Source: Rhizoctonia solani
Lineage: Eukaryota > Basidiomycota > Agaricomycetes > Cantharellales > Ceratobasidiaceae
Assembly: GCF_016906535.1 (NCBI RefSeq)
Contig: NC_057375.1
Coordinates: 496,001 to 560,000 of the forward strand
Direction of reading: 5' to 3'
Length of the DNA stretch: 64,000 nt
Shown: positions 46,939-59,486 of the stretch, one piece after another
Layout: every line of letters begins with the position of its first letter
Position numbering within the stretch: position 1 is the first letter of the stretch
Made by a program: the position numbers and the translations under genes
The notes under the pieces: model-generated
Told to the model about the DNA's origin: nothing
The model's database searches: none
What the model saw: only the letters and a program-made list of their open reading frames with translations

Positions 46939-47636
46939 ATGCTCCCACCAAAGTGGTCCATCCGCCCCATCTCTCCCCGTGACATACCTGATATCTACCA
47001 TATATGCCTACTACGGGCGATGCGGGCTAGTCTGCTGAAGGACTGCATCAATACCCGGAGCTCATCGGGCTTATTTACGGCGAGCTTTATTTTGTAGTCG
47101 CACCTTCCTTTGGTTTCGTCCTTGTTCGGACACAGCCGGACGGTCGTGAGGAAATACTTGGATGCATTCTTGGCACACCCGACACCCGCAAGTTCGAACC
47201 GGCAATCGACGAGCAGTGGTTTTCCCAGCTCCGGTCAGACTATCCTCAGAATCCGTACCCATTCAACTCTACTCAGGCTGACCGTGTTATGATCGACCGT
47301 ATTCACCAACCTGAAACGACGCCCCCAGAGGTTCTTGCCACAACTCGCGCCCACATTCATATTGATTTGCTGCCCCAAGCACAAAGACAAGGATGGGGAT
47401 CAAAGTTGATGGGGAAAGCTGTGAATTACCTCAAAAAACAGGGTTGTGACTCATTATTCGTTGGGATTGGTGAGTCCGGGCTCTAATATGCATGGCTCAA
47501 CTCGACGGCTAATCTGTTCCTGAAACAGAGCCGAGAATGCACGCGGCCGTGCATTTTACCTCGCGTTGGATTCAAGCATCATACTTCATGGGGAGATTAT
47601 TATCGTCTCGACTTTAAGAATTGGACACGGACTTGA
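46939..47636 (+). pseudogene. GNAT-family N-acetyltransferase with frame breaks
   Basis: Start MLPPKWSIRPISPRDIPDIY (46,939). The GNAT fold is recognised from the N-terminal RPISPRD, HIHIDLLPQAQRQGWGSKLM (acetyl-CoA-binding motif A, QxxGxG) and NARGRAFYLALGFKHHTSWG (motif B with the usual Tyr). GNAT enzymes move acetyl from acetyl-CoA to an amine; the substrate here cannot be told. Breaks: one base is missing near 47,008-47,016 (ICLLTGDAG), a TAG at 47,028-47,030 stands where Glu is expected, and one G is missing near 47,568. One intron (from 47,472) has a GTGAGT donor. Homology resumes to a TGA at 47,634, about 210 codons in all. Confidence 0.7.
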
Positions 47637-49426
47637 CCGCCTCTGAAAGTGCAATATAGTTGCAGTTGTGAGCTTGCATGTACCAATAAATTTTAGTGTA
47701 TTATACTGTAATCCATATGCTTAAGGTTACGATACTCTGTGCTGTTGCCCTGTCATATAGGGGGACGTAGTCCGACGGAAGAGTTGAGCCCTGATGAGAT
47801 TCACCGTTTCATTCAAGCTGCGGGTCGGTGGTACCTGACGGAGCCCTCTGTGACGCGCTGTGTGCCTACTGTAGCTTTGTGCCGAAGCGAGCGAAAGCCT
47901 AGAAACGGGATGTGGGCTCTGATCACAACAACACCCGTTGTTCCCGATTATCCAGTCGTGACATGTCTATCAAATTGTATTCACAGGCCTTTGATTAAAT
48001 TGATTGACGTCACTTTGAATTAGGATATGGGGGTGGCTTTTTTGTTGTTCATAAGGATCTCAACTTCTCATGAAGATGCATCGATATACAGTGCGTCTTA
48101 TGGGAAGGGGAAGGCCATGGTAACACACTTTAGGGGCAACAACTAGCATGATCGTATGCAAAGGAGCATAGCTTTAGCCATATACTCTTCAGAGTTTAAT
48201 TAATCGATACCGACACAATGTTTCCCGTACACGAGGCAAATTGAACAAACGCCACATTGACCTGATATCAACCTGATATCAGAAGACCTCTAGCTCCGGG
48301 TGTAGCTGAAATGGCAAGTGCCGCAAAGGGGTGTGGTGGCAATCTACTGGTATTTAAAATCAGATATCCGCACTGTGGAATAGATCATCGATGTAATATT
48401 CATATAATCACATATCATTCGGATTTTAGTCTCCAGTCCAGCAAGGCACCTGATTCTCGCCAATCCAACCTGGAAGCTCCTGGAACCTATCGGGAGTGCT
48501 ATGATCGGTCACACCAACTCAACAATCAAACACTATGCGTATATCTACAAAAATCCGGGCCCATTCTGGTTTAGCATAATTCCACTCTATTGGTCGATTA
48601 AATAATGTCCTCGAGGCAGGCCATGAGAACATGAGGTGTACTGCCAACGCGCGCGCATACACGCACATGCACGGTCAGCCTTTACTCTCTCGGCTCGCTA
48701 AATCACCGCTTCAAGCTCAAGTTCTTGTCAATATAAATGGAGGTTCCATGTATATGCAATACTCCTCGTCTACTGCTATATACCAATACTTGTGTCTGAG
48801 ACTCACCTGACCGTGATAACCGGTAGAACTCGAAGGCGAGACGGCAGGCCATGAGAACATGAGGTGTACTGCCAACGCGCGCGCATACACGCACATGCAC
48901 GGGTCAGCCTTTACTCTCTCGGCTCGCTAAATCACCGCTTCAAGCTCAAGTTCTTGTCAATATAAATGGAGGTTCCATGTATATGCAATACTCCTCGTCT
49001 ACTGCTATATACCATACTTGTGTCTGAGACTCACCTGACCGTGATAACCGGTAGAACTCGAAGGCGAGACGCATATCTGTGATACTTCGTAAACCGATAA
49101 AAACCCACTTATTAAGCTCGCTCATAGTAATAATTAAAGGAATCTAAAAGACCATCCTTGGTGGGTTACTAAATTATTGGAAATTGCGAGTTAGTAAGCC
49201 AATGTTTACCGCGAGAGCCGCCTTCAACCGCCTACATCCCCTCCCAGCCGCTCCTCTCATTTAACCGCGCGCATATGTTTGATTTGAGCACTGTGGTATA
49301 AGTATCATGGAGGAGCTCTAAAATGCTTCCCTATCTCACTTGTTCCTCGATATTGACAAGGTTCCTTTTGGTTGAATTTGAAGTCGACATTCGCGGCTAC
49401 GGGTACCTTTGAACGATTCTTACAGT
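47637..49426. other. Intergenic with a 228-bp tandem duplication
   Basis: No gene I can support. A plus-strand frame at 47,739-48,023 (starting MLLPCHIGGRSPTEELSPDE) has coding-like sequence but no motif I recognise. The duplication is listed separately. The right end is the MFS gene promoter. Confidence 0.45.
48615..49070 (+). repeat. Direct tandem duplication, 2 x 228 bp
   Basis: Unit 1 at 48,615-48,842, unit 2 at 48,843-49,070, both beginning GGCAGGCCATGAGAACATG and ending GAACTCGAAGGCGAGAC. Compared base by base they are identical except for two one-base indels: CACGGTCA against CACGGGTCA, and CCAATACT against CCATACT. Contains CGCGCGCGCATACACGCACATGCAC, a short CpG/CA-rich tract. No coding frame. 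Confidence 0.92.
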
Positions 49427-51733
49427 ATGGCAGCCATTCCTCCCACTACTTCAGCCAATCTCCCAGATGCTAGTGACGCTTCGCCTCTTCAGCCTCCTGA
49501 AAGAGATTTGGGGAGGGCCATCGCTACTGATCGCGAACCTCAACTCCAGAGCAATCAATGTGGAATGGAAATGGGAACACTCAGTGGGAACACGGCCAAA
49601 TGTAGTACTTTATCTTTAAACTCGGAGTCTTCGGAATGGAACATGAGCACCAAAAAAGAGTGGATTGCAATTGCTGCTTGTTGTTGGTCTGTTTTCTCGG
49701 TAAGTGATTCACGAAAACGGGAAGTGATTCATCCGGTTACGATTAATGATTTCCTAGGTCGGGTGGAATGATGCCACTACTGGCCCCCTACTACCTGCTT
49801 TCCAAGCGCACTATGGAGTGAACTTCACAGTTGTATCTATGCTCTTCGTATCAAACTGCGTTGGATTTCTCTCTGCTGCCGTAGTTAACAGTAAGTAGAA
49901 AGTATCAACTCCACGTCCTAGCTGATGTTTGCTCTAGTTCGTCTGACTGACCAGTTGGGACTTGGGAAAATTATACTATTCGGTAATAATTTCAGAAGAG
50001 TCGAATAATGTGTAACTAAAAGATAGTAGGCGCTATGCTCCAGGTGTTGGCGTACTCGCTTTTGGCTCCTGCTCTTCCATTTCCTGTGATGTGTGTCGGT
50101 GAGTTCATATAATCGAGCAGCATTTGTCGTTAGCTAAAGGGACTTATCAGCCTACGCGATCAATGGCTTTGGTAACAACCTCTCATTCGATTTTATAGTC
50201 TGATACTGACTTGTGGTTGCGTCATTCATAATAAAGGCGTTGGATTTCAAGACGCACAGGCAAATGGGTTTATAGCAGGCCTGCCAAAGAAATCATCAGA
50301 GAAGATGGGGTTATTGCATGCTGTTTATGGTAAGTATGTTGTATCCCGATTAGCAAACTTACTGAGCCGCGGACATAGGCGCTGGAGCATTTGTTTCGCC
50401 CCTGGTTGCAACACAATTCGCCCAGTCGACGAGGTGGTCCTTCATTATCTGATTTCACTCGGATTGGCCATAATAAATACGATAACATTGCTAGTCGTCT
50501 TTAGGCTTCGTAGGCAACATGGTGAGGCTAACCGACAAGGTTAATTAGTATGACTGAATAAAATCCTGGTTGTAGAAATAACCGGCCAACCTGATCCTAA
50601 GCTTGCCTATTATGCCGAGAATGCCAAAATTTCCGGTAATGATAATAAGTACAAAGAGATTTTTAGCTCCCGGGCCGTTCAATTAATGTCCTTCTTTATC
50701 TGGGTTTATGTCGGGCTTGAGGTCACAATTGGCGGTAAGCGAATCGCTAAGTTTGTTGAGTAGGTGCTGAAACTCGGTACCCTAGGCTGGATCGTCACTG
50801 TATGTAGCGAATAACTCGATAGCTCGAAGCACACGCTAACCCCCCCCCCCTAGTTCATTATTGATGAGCGTGGTGGCGGACCTTCTTCCGGATACATATC
50901 CAGCGGTTTCTTTGGAGGTAGGTAGCTCTGTTGATATAAAACTACTATTTATCACGGGCAATTAATCATATAGGCTTAATGCTTGGACGTGTGGTCTTAC
51001 TTTGGGTTAACAAAAAGGTACCTTTGGCAGAAATCGTACCGCTCGGATTCTGACACCCTTAAGATTGGGGAACGTCGCGTTATCTACGTCTACTGTATTT
51101 TGTGCATCGGGCTCGAACTAGTTGTATGGCTCGTTCCCCATCTTGTTGGAAACGCTGTCGCAGTCTCCATGGTCGGGTTGCTTCTTGGTAAGTAAATACG
51201 TTAGTTGAGGGTATCTGGACTGATGATCCATGTCCTTTAGGGTGGGTTATAAGTTTGAAACATAAAGTTTCTACTAACCGCTTGCTAGACCTATGTATCC
51301 AATCGCAATGAATGTTACTAATACGATCGTCCCGAAGCGGTAAGTATTGTAAAGAGCTGTTTGTTTCTTAGAGCTAATTGAAGAGATAGAATCATTACGG
51401 AGAGTATTGGCTGGATTGCATCGTAAGTGGTATAAAGGCTTAAATATTCCATATAACCCATAGCTATTATAGGTTTGGCCAAGCGGGATCTGCAGTCTTC
51501 CCATTCATGACCGGCGCGCTAGCCGAAAAGGTATGCAAGAATTGAGTTGCGTATAAATCCTGCCACTAACCCCCAAGGATTACTATAGCATAGTGTCAAA
51601 GTAATGCAGCCCTTGTGAGTGATTTGGACGCAGTTGGTCTTTTCGAAGCTTATATAGCGACAGGGTGGTCGGAATGACCGGGGTACTTATTGTGCTATGG
51701 ACGTTGATCCCTAGACCCACGAACGGAAAATAA
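49427..51733 (+). CDS. Major facilitator superfamily transporter
   Basis: About 530 aa, some thirteen exons, start MAAIPPTTSANLPDASDASP at 49,427 with a long hydrophilic N-terminus (about 85 residues). Membrane segments follow: WIAIAACCWSVFS, then VGWNDATTGPLLPAFQAHYG, VVSMLFVSNCVGFLSAA, GAMLQVLAYSLLAPALPFPV, the motif GFQDAQANGFIAGLP, GLLHAVYGAGAFVSPL, LGLAIINTITLLVVFRLRR, VQLMSFFIWVYVGLEVTIGG, SSGYISSGFFGG, LGRVVLLWVNKK, YCILCIGLELVVWLVP, GWIASFGQAGSAVFPFMTGA and VVGMTGVLIVLWTLIP. GFQDAQAN is typical of fungal BSC6-like / fucose-permease-like carriers. One break: near 50,443 the frame needs an extra C (WSFHYLISLG), so it may be a slip or an inactivating mutation. A C10 run at 50,841 lies in an intron. 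Confidence 0.82.
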
Positions 51734-52026
51734 TTTAGAGATTTACCAGGATGCCAACCTCAAACCAGCTTCTGATTTCAATTTGGCGTATATAAAACCA
51801 GGACAAACTACGCATGGCAGATATTGATCTTTATCTTGTATAAGTTACAGTGCTCTTAATCAACCATACTGATTCTTCATGCACCCAGCTGGTTCACAAA
51901 AGTCCTAGATCACGTCAAACCTTTTGGAATCTCTTATCACGTCACTTTATCAAAATAAATTTAATTAATGAGGATAGATAGCATAACTGGTGGCTATAAT
52001 GGATGAAAGATACGGAACACAATACT

Positions 52027-54022
52027 TCAGAACGTAATCCTTGGTAGCCTTTTGTCCGACCAGCAAGTCAGACGACCAGGACACTCTGTTTCCTTCCATA
52101 GCTCGTCTAGACAGCGAGCCAAGTTTCGTAAATAGAGAGCATTCCCACAGTTGACTAGTCGAGATCGCATATTATATCTGTCTTTCTGTGAAGTTGCGTA
52201 GAATGCGCTCTGGTAACGCAACCTCAGACTCCACCCGGGACAACAAATAGGAGACTCACGATAAAATAAGGGAGATAGAGAAAGGAGTCCGGGTTGCTAC
52301 CAGGTTCAAGCGTAGAAGAGATTTTGATTATATTCTTGACAGAATCTCTAACGATAGGGTGCCCAGGGCCGGACTTGAATATGGCCTATGGTAGAGTATG
52401 GGCCAAGTCGGGCGATCGGGTTGTGTATAACACACTCACATGATGGACATATAGAATAGTAGTGTGGCGCCAAATCTCTTGGGCTGCTATTCGTGCTATT
52501 CGCAGGCGAGAATCTTTTGTCTGCAAAGGCCTGATATCCCAATTCCGTACAAGTTGTTCAATTTCAGCGCCCTTTGATACCCTTTCCTGCTCCGACAGAT
52601 TCGAGTTGTGCCGCAACGCAGATATACGAGCCAGGAGGACGGCCAATATGTTGGGAATCCCATTCAACCACTCGATTCCTTTGTCCTGACAAGCGGCGTT
52701 TTCCTCTGTGCCCCGCTGGGAGGCGCGTCCAAGGTCCGATTCGTACTTGAGGCGAGTAGGGCTACAAGTCGCCATGCTGTCTAGAATATCGCACCATGCC
52801 CACATATTTACGTCGAACATCTGTTCTCCTCGAAGATTCAACAAGTCTATTGTGTCGCCTCCGATTACAGCTTTGATTAGAGGCACGGCTTTGTTGCCAT
52901 GAGAAAAGTATTTAGATATCTGCCCTGTATGGAACTGGGTCCTGGTAAGTCAGAACGGGGTTGATCAGCATTCACTTACTTCGTAATCCATAATCGACAC
53001 CAATCCTGTCAATTTTTCCCAGGCCGAGAGCCTATCGTTTTCCAAGTCACGCGAAAGATGTTCAATTGCGAGGGAGTAGACTTCTTGTAGGCTATCTCGC
53101 CAAGAAGAAGCCAGCATCGATCTTTCATAGTCGGCCCGGAACAGCCCTGCCATACATAACATTCCATATTTCGCCGAACTTGACGCATTGAACTTGCGAA
53201 ACAACCATTTCACAATTTTATCTGAAGGTATAGTATAGTCGTAAAACAGCCTAGTTAAAAAGGTTGAATCTATGTGGAAAAAATGAGTCTCGAGCTGTGA
53301 GTGCAAGTGTGAGATGGACTTGCAAAAGTAAAGTATCTCCTGAAACACCGGTCAATGGGTGTTTTTCGAGTCATGGCCATCATCGATTGACGAAAGACAG
53401 GTGCCACCCCTTCGGGATCCAGTCGTCGGAGTTTGCACAACCTTTGGGCGGCCATATAATCCGGGGCCGAAATCATGAGCATATTCCCACATTCGTATCG
53501 CTTGGGCCTTGGTGATCCGCGAGCCAGGCGCAGTGCAGAACCTGTTCGGCACACTAGATAGATCCATCCGTGGCCAAGATGAAGACGGGCCAAGTCCACA
53601 AAATGGTTTGAACCAGAGTTGACGTTGACAGTTGCGTAGTCCCAAGTAGAGCCGTCACCCAAAGGTATTGATCCATTCGTATTCAAGTCGCCAGTCGATG
53701 TAGGTATAGAACTCGCCATCAATTCAGAGACAGCCATGTCGATTTCAGCTTCCAGCGAAACACCAGGAAACGCATGGCTATTTATATCCCCCAACGAACC
53801 AAAGGCAGATCGAGGTGGTGGCCAAATACATGCCGACCCCGTACGATCGCACCTCGAACAAACAGGCCACATCTCGTCGCATTTTTTACGCCTGTTCAAG
53901 CAGAGATGAGTCAAGGGTGCTTGATTATAAATAGAAAAGAAGGAAAGAAATCCACACCTTTCTCTACATGGCAAACACCCACTTCGTGAGCGCCGTTTCT
54001 TAGAACGCAGAGGTTGCGACAT
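52027..54022 (-). CDS. Zn2Cys6 transcription factor with fungal-specific domain (intact paralog)
   Basis: About 550 aa, start MSQPLRSKKRRSRSGCLPC (54,022). An intron inside the cluster joins CRER to RKKC, giving C-X2-C-X6-C-X6-C-X2-C-X6-C (CDEMWPVCSRCDRTGSACIW). The Fungal_trans_2-like part follows: KIVKWLFRKFNASSSAKYGM, GEQMFDVNMWAWCDILDSMA, GIPNILAVLLARISALRH, RIARIAAQEIWRHTTILYVH and VKNIIKISSTLEPGSNPDSF. The end is LDELWKETECPGRLTCWSD, TGA at 52,027-52,029. All exons splice in frame. It is a nuclear DNA-binding regulator; targets are unknown. It lies tail to tail with the MFS gene (294 nt apart), a common pairing of regulator and transporter, though that is only suggestive. Confidence 0.85.
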
Positions 54023-54925
54023 GAGAGCTCTAGGGTATCAAAGACTTCAAGCCAGTTGTAAATTGAAGATCCATGAGACCGGAGCAGACGGGGATCCACG
54101 TCGGTCGACACGAGTCAGTTGCGGTAGACAGGCAATTCGCCGGTTGTCTGACGGCATGCTCAATAATTCTGACGTAATATCGCCGGCCAAAAGCACCTCT
54201 GATAAAGCTAGTGCGCATTCTATGTTATTTTTGAGGACTTTCTCTGTGCATCAATGGCCTATCGCTACTCGCTAAGATTCTACGTTTGCTAATTCGGGGA
54301 ATAACCGAACTTTACCACCTATAACTGGGGGATGTTAAATAAACTAGCATATAACCTGTATATAACTAGCGGATTCATCCAAAAAAGAGAAACCACCAAC
54401 GCCCCTCGCGGCCACATGAACAGAAACACATCAATCAATTAACCCCATCCCAAAACCTAGACTCTCTCTTACACATACGCAACAGAACCAAGAAACTCAT
54501 ATTGTATTCCATCCAACAACAACAGAAAAGAAACAGCGTTGACACCATTATTACTAAGAAAAAAACAAGACAAGACAACAAACAGCGGGTAAACGAGTGG
54601 TGGCGCCGAGTGAGGCCAGGTGTGATGTGTTACGACGGAAAGAACAAGGAAAAGAAGAAACAGTTCGAGTGTGCAAGTCAAGAGTTCGAGAAACGAGAAA
54701 CGAACGCAGGCGCTCGTATATGCTACCACGAGAATAAGAAAAAAAACGCGGTGTGATGTAGCAAACGACAAGCAAAAGAGAGCTTGACAAGAAAGGTATA
54801 CAAGTCTTTTGGGGTGGGTGTAAAGTATAAACAAGGTATCGAACGAACATCTGCCACGTAAAATAGAAATTACTAACACGCCCACATGTACACGGGAATA
54901 ACAAACACACCTATAACCAGCTCTC
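54023..54925. other. Intergenic between the Zn2Cys6 gene and the KRE6/SKN1 gene
   Basis: The 5' end of the regulator and the 3' untranslated side of the glucan gene. Long minus-strand frames here (54,469-54,972) are extensions of AT-rich 3' sequence with no motifs. Confidence 0.5.
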
Positions 54926-57900
54926 TCAAGTACACCCATCCACCAACCGGTTCTTGGGCTTAACCTGACCATAGTCGTCTATCCACGTCGTCAAATCTAC
55001 CCAACGCACACACACATCAACATCCCATCCAAGAAAGATACAAGAAAAAGCAACGTACTGGGGTTGGTATACGCCTCGATATACGTATTGATATACTCGG
55101 CAGTGGGGAACCCTTCCGGATCGCATCCGACATTGCGAGACCCCTTGGGCTGGTAGACTCGTACCCAATCGACCAGCATCCACGTCGGGAACTGGAGATG
55201 GTCCCAGTCGATAGCTCCGAAATTGGGAGATACCCAGGTTGAAGATCATATACTGTTCAACCAATGCATCAGTACCACATCGCGACAACATCACAACACC
55301 ACGATACGACGATACGCAAATGGGGAGGGGGGCTCAAGAAGAAAAACGTACCATGGGCTCAACAGGAACGGGCCTCGGTCCAATCTCCACACGCGGATCC
55401 TCGGCCAACCCGGCGCTCTTGATCATCCACGCCGGCTCGTTATCGTTTGTCCAGAGAATATACCCGTTGTAGCCTGGGATGTACTCGAAGCCGTAGACGG
55501 AGTAGCATCCGCCGCCTTGGGAGTAACAGTCCTGTCCGTTTGGCAAAAGGAAAAGAAAGGGAAAAAGGGGGAAAGGGGTGTGGGGACAGGGGGTGGAAAA
55601 GCCAAGAAGGGCATGTCAAATAATTAGAGGGGTGGCGAGTCGAGCCAAGGGCAGATTGAGTAAAAGCCAAGCCCCAAAAGGAGAAAGGGCCAAGTCAAGA
55701 GAAAAAAAAAGTACATAAAAGCCAAGTGTCAAAACGCAAAAACGCGTAAAAACACCCGATCCAAGTCAACACACGAAAGAAAAAAAGTCATGAGTGTCAT
55801 TCCTTCTTCTTGACAACCACAAAAAAACCCACCTGGTTCGTGATGGACAGTCCCGAAGTCGACTGCTGGTACACTCCTCCGACGTACGAGTTGAGTCAGA
55901 GTGGTTGCTGAAGAGTTTATAGTTGTCCCTGGTGAAGAGAGGAAAAGGTGAGTATTAGCTTTCATGGAATTCTCAGATATTGATGTTTGAAAAATTGGGT
56001 GCGCTCGATTAGGGCCCGGTCAAAACGGCCACGCGAACCGAGTTGTCCATCCACGCGGGCCCTCCTCCATCCATCCAGGAACACAACAACCGACATCTGC
56101 GTCCCTAGATGTCCCATCCACATCACCTTGGTCTACGCCGAGATGAACGGAGATAAAACGCCAAGCCTGCGCACGTCTTAAAAACACCCTCATCCCTCTC
56201 TCTCAACATCCAACTCCAACCCCCTCTTCCCATCTTTCGACCCCCCCTCCCCAAAAAAACAAAAAAAACTCGACTCACGTAGAGTTCCACCACTCGTAGG
56301 CATAATTAAACGGCGCCCACTGTCCACTCTGGGACACATGCCCAATCAACGTTCCCGCATCGACAGTAGCCTCGAGAACATCGATTTCGGGTGCGGCGCG
56401 ACCGACATATCCGCCAGACTGGCCTTTTCCGTCTGTTTCGGATGATTTGCGCTTGGGGCCGGGATGGGATTCGCCTGGATGAGTCGGGTCAGTGGTTGGT
56501 TTCGAGTGGGATGAAAGGGGAAAGGGAGGGCAATATGAAGAGGATAGGAGGGGAATGGAGGGAAGGAACAAGACACCCACCCTCGCAAGTACACGCGCTC
56601 AACCTCTGGCCAGGAAGATACGAAAGCACATCGCCGTTGTACTTGTCTCCGTTGATAGTAGCGTTGATGGGCGTTCCGTCCGGACGAGTCTGGTTCGGCA
56701 GCGTTCCAACGTCACATGTGTCCTACCAACGACAACAACGACAACAACATTAGACCCGGTGCTCGCTTGGGAAATTGGAAAAAAGAAGACGCACATAGCT
56801 GTATGGCCACGTCCCGTCTAGACTCGCGCCGTACCCTGCGCGTCCGAGGTTTCCGAGGGCCCACATGGCGGGCCAGAGACCGTACACTTTGGACGTACCC
56901 GGGAGAGAAACGTTGGCTTCGAGGGATGAGATCAGCCCTGAGCTTACTTGGTGTTACTAGGGGGACACATACCAACAAAGTACCCGCCGGTGAAGCAAAA
57001 CTTGTTCCAACTGGTGATCATACCGCCCTTGTAGTCCATGCCGCGCCACTTCTGTCGGGCCAGGGTGATGTTCAGTTTACCGTCGTTGGTGGTGATCATG
57101 TCGGGAGAATACCACTCGAGGTTGTTTGTTCCCCTATTTCCTCGTCAACACCGTGTCCTAGGGAAGGGATTGTGGACATACCAGTAGTGCAAGTCGACGG
57201 CCTCCCAGTACGGATCGTCACCGGGATAGAAGCTGCGTCCATCGGCATTGAACTCGTCGCTAAAGACCAATTCCCATTCGCTTCCGTCGTTCAAACTCGT
57301 ATGATAGTACGCGCTCTCGGGCGTGTCGTTGTCGATAAGGCCAAAGTTGCCCATCTCGGGCACCTGGCCCGAGGCATTGACACCTCCGAGATTATACCCG
57401 CCAAGCGTGGTCGAGGGCCGTTTGACGAGATACGACACCATTGGATATACCGCACTGGATTTATTCGTATAGGTGAACTGCGATGAGAGGAAACAACAGG
57501 GGCTTACAAGAGAGAAATCAGCCCAGAGCAGAATGATCAAACATCCGAGATTGACGATTCCCCTGGCGGTAAAGAGTGTTCCGGCAGAGTCCAGTTTGCG
57601 ATCTCGTCGTGGATCCGGTCTGTGCAGCTCGTCGTCTGGCTCGTTCAGCATATGCGAGTCCCATCGTGCTGGGTCAGGCGACAGCGAATACTTGGACGAG
57701 AACGATATCTCCGACTGGGCCTGTCTCCTAGTTAGCAACACAACAGGAAAAAAAAAACTGATAAAAACACACAGGCATAGCACCGGTCATGCCAACAATC
57801 GGAACCTTCATATGCTGTGCAGAAAAGGTCTGTGTGCTAGATCGACTGCTCGCATAGCCAGCCAAGACCGGAGTGCTCGTGCCAGACGAGAAGAGCGGTG

Positions 57901-58003
57901 CCGTCTGGCTCTGGGGCGACTCGGGCGCACCGTACGCATTCGGGGTCGGAATGTCCAATCGCAGATTTTCTCCTCCCATTTTCGACGACGCTCGTCGATG
58001 CAT
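54926..58003 (-). CDS. KRE6/SKN1-like beta-1,6-glucan synthesis-associated protein (GH16)
   Basis: Type II membrane protein, about 640 aa, start [16 protein letters not shown] (58,003), stop TGA at 54,926-54,928. The cytosolic N-terminus is Ser/Pro-rich; the single anchor is [18 protein letters not shown]. The luminal part has the SKN1 family pattern [59 protein letters not shown] and [20 protein letters not shown], a Cys-rich LSACTCEG loop, the GH16 active site [10 protein letters not shown] (E-X-D-X2-E), [29 protein letters not shown] and [11 protein letters not shown]. It ends [10 protein letters not shown]. It acts in the ER/Golgi or plasma membrane in building beta-1,6-glucan of the cell wall, by a hydrolase or transglycosidase type reaction. 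Usual length and motifs; looks intact. About ten short introns, several overlapping long antisense frames that are not genes. Confidence 0.92.
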
Positions 58004-59486
58004 TCTATACTATACACTGTATCGTGGTCAAAAGGTGAAAATTCAGTTTTCGAACGGGCGTGGCGTGTATCATAAATAATATGTTATTCCCATTCTTACT
58101 TGACGACCACCGTCCGGAGATGCCGATCTTTCCAAATTCCCTCTTACGTCAGATGGGCACAGACTCCGTTTTGGGGACATATCGTGGCTGATGACGCATC
58201 AAATCCAATTCTCCGCGCGCGTGTTTGAGGGGTTTATGTGCCGGTGTTGTGCGTAGGCTAAATGTAGCTCCTGCTCCTGACTATATTTACCCGATAATAA
58301 AATCTATTCTTACCACACTCGACTGTTAAATACGCCTTATGGATGTCTCGAGCACTCATAAAGTCCGTATACAAAAGTCATACCTCGAGGGCCGGCGCAT
58401 GAATCCCTCGACCCCATTTCATTAATCCCGCACTTTATCCAATTACCTCCACCCTCTGGCTTATCATCCAGTTAGCAACGAGGTGCGACCAAACGCACAC
58501 CCTATCCCAGCCCACAAACGAGGCAACCCAAACGAGGTCAACTGTGAACTATATTTTACATGAAAAAAACAATACTTCGAGTGCTCGATTCTTATCCCTA
58601 GAGAAACTAGCTCCACAAGCACCCTTTTTTGCGATTAAACCTTCCCTGTGGGCTGAACCGTAAACTCCCGCCTATCCCTCGCCTCACTTGTGTTGCCCCG
58701 CCCTGGATTTTCAAGCCGTGTTTGAAATCCAACTGCATGGACCCGTAGACTGGTATACATAATCCACATACTGCAGAGCTCACACCCAATTCAATCCAGA
58801 GGTATAAGAAACAAAATCGGGCACTAGGACTATAAACATCATCCCCGCCCCCAGAAAGGTCATCTCGCGACGATAGCATAGCCCCGTATAGAAAAGGTGC
58901 GACTCTGAACCTAATTCAATACATCTCTATACAATTCAGGGGCGCGGTAATAACATCCAGTCGAGTCTTAACTTTACGCATATGCAGCCTTGTTCAAGAC
59001 GCGGCTAGATTGGAGAGCTTGTTGTGAACTGGATGACTTTCCTTGGTCGCTTTGAGTAAACTGGGTTCTTTACCTTTCAGGAACCGTCCAAACTCAAAAA
59101 CCTCTAGACGTCTAAATAATTCATTTTCCCACTTTTCAGGTGGCTCGGGATGTGGATAAGATGTTAATGGGTCTCGGGCTGGGAATAGCATTTGTCGGTC
59201 GGACCCAGCAGCAAGAGTAGATTGGAACTGAATAAAGAGTTATGGACCTCCAAGAGTCTAAACATACTGAGTAATCGCGGTTAAAGCACACCCCTTTCAG
59301 TTGATGACCAACCCACGACTCATTGTGTTAAATCCGATAGTCATCTATCCGTTATCGCCTAAATATGCATATAGCCATGTACATTAAGCCCAGAAAACTG
59401 CCAGCTTTTTTTGTTTATTCTCGCATGACTAAATTGATTGCAAGACGCATATAGCAGGTATTACACATCCAGCAGACAATACTACT
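58004..59486. other. Intergenic, with a possible small exon
   Basis: Promoter of the KRE6/SKN1 gene and 3' side of the P450. A minus-strand frame at 58,994-59,235 (after a TTATTCAG acceptor; contains PHPEPPEKWENELFRRLEVF) looks coding in composition but I do not recognise it and found no start exon. Confidence 0.4.

Noticed and set aside
54469..54972. 167-codon minus-strand frame
   Set aside because: Lies in the 3' untranslated side of the KRE6/SKN1 gene; hydrophobic low-complexity only.
56716..57486. 256-codon plus-strand frame
   Set aside because: Antisense to the GH16 domain of the KRE6/SKN1 gene, whose minus-strand motifs are unmistakable.
57473..58075. 200-codon plus-strand frame
   Set aside because: Antisense to the N-terminus of the KRE6/SKN1 gene; no motif.
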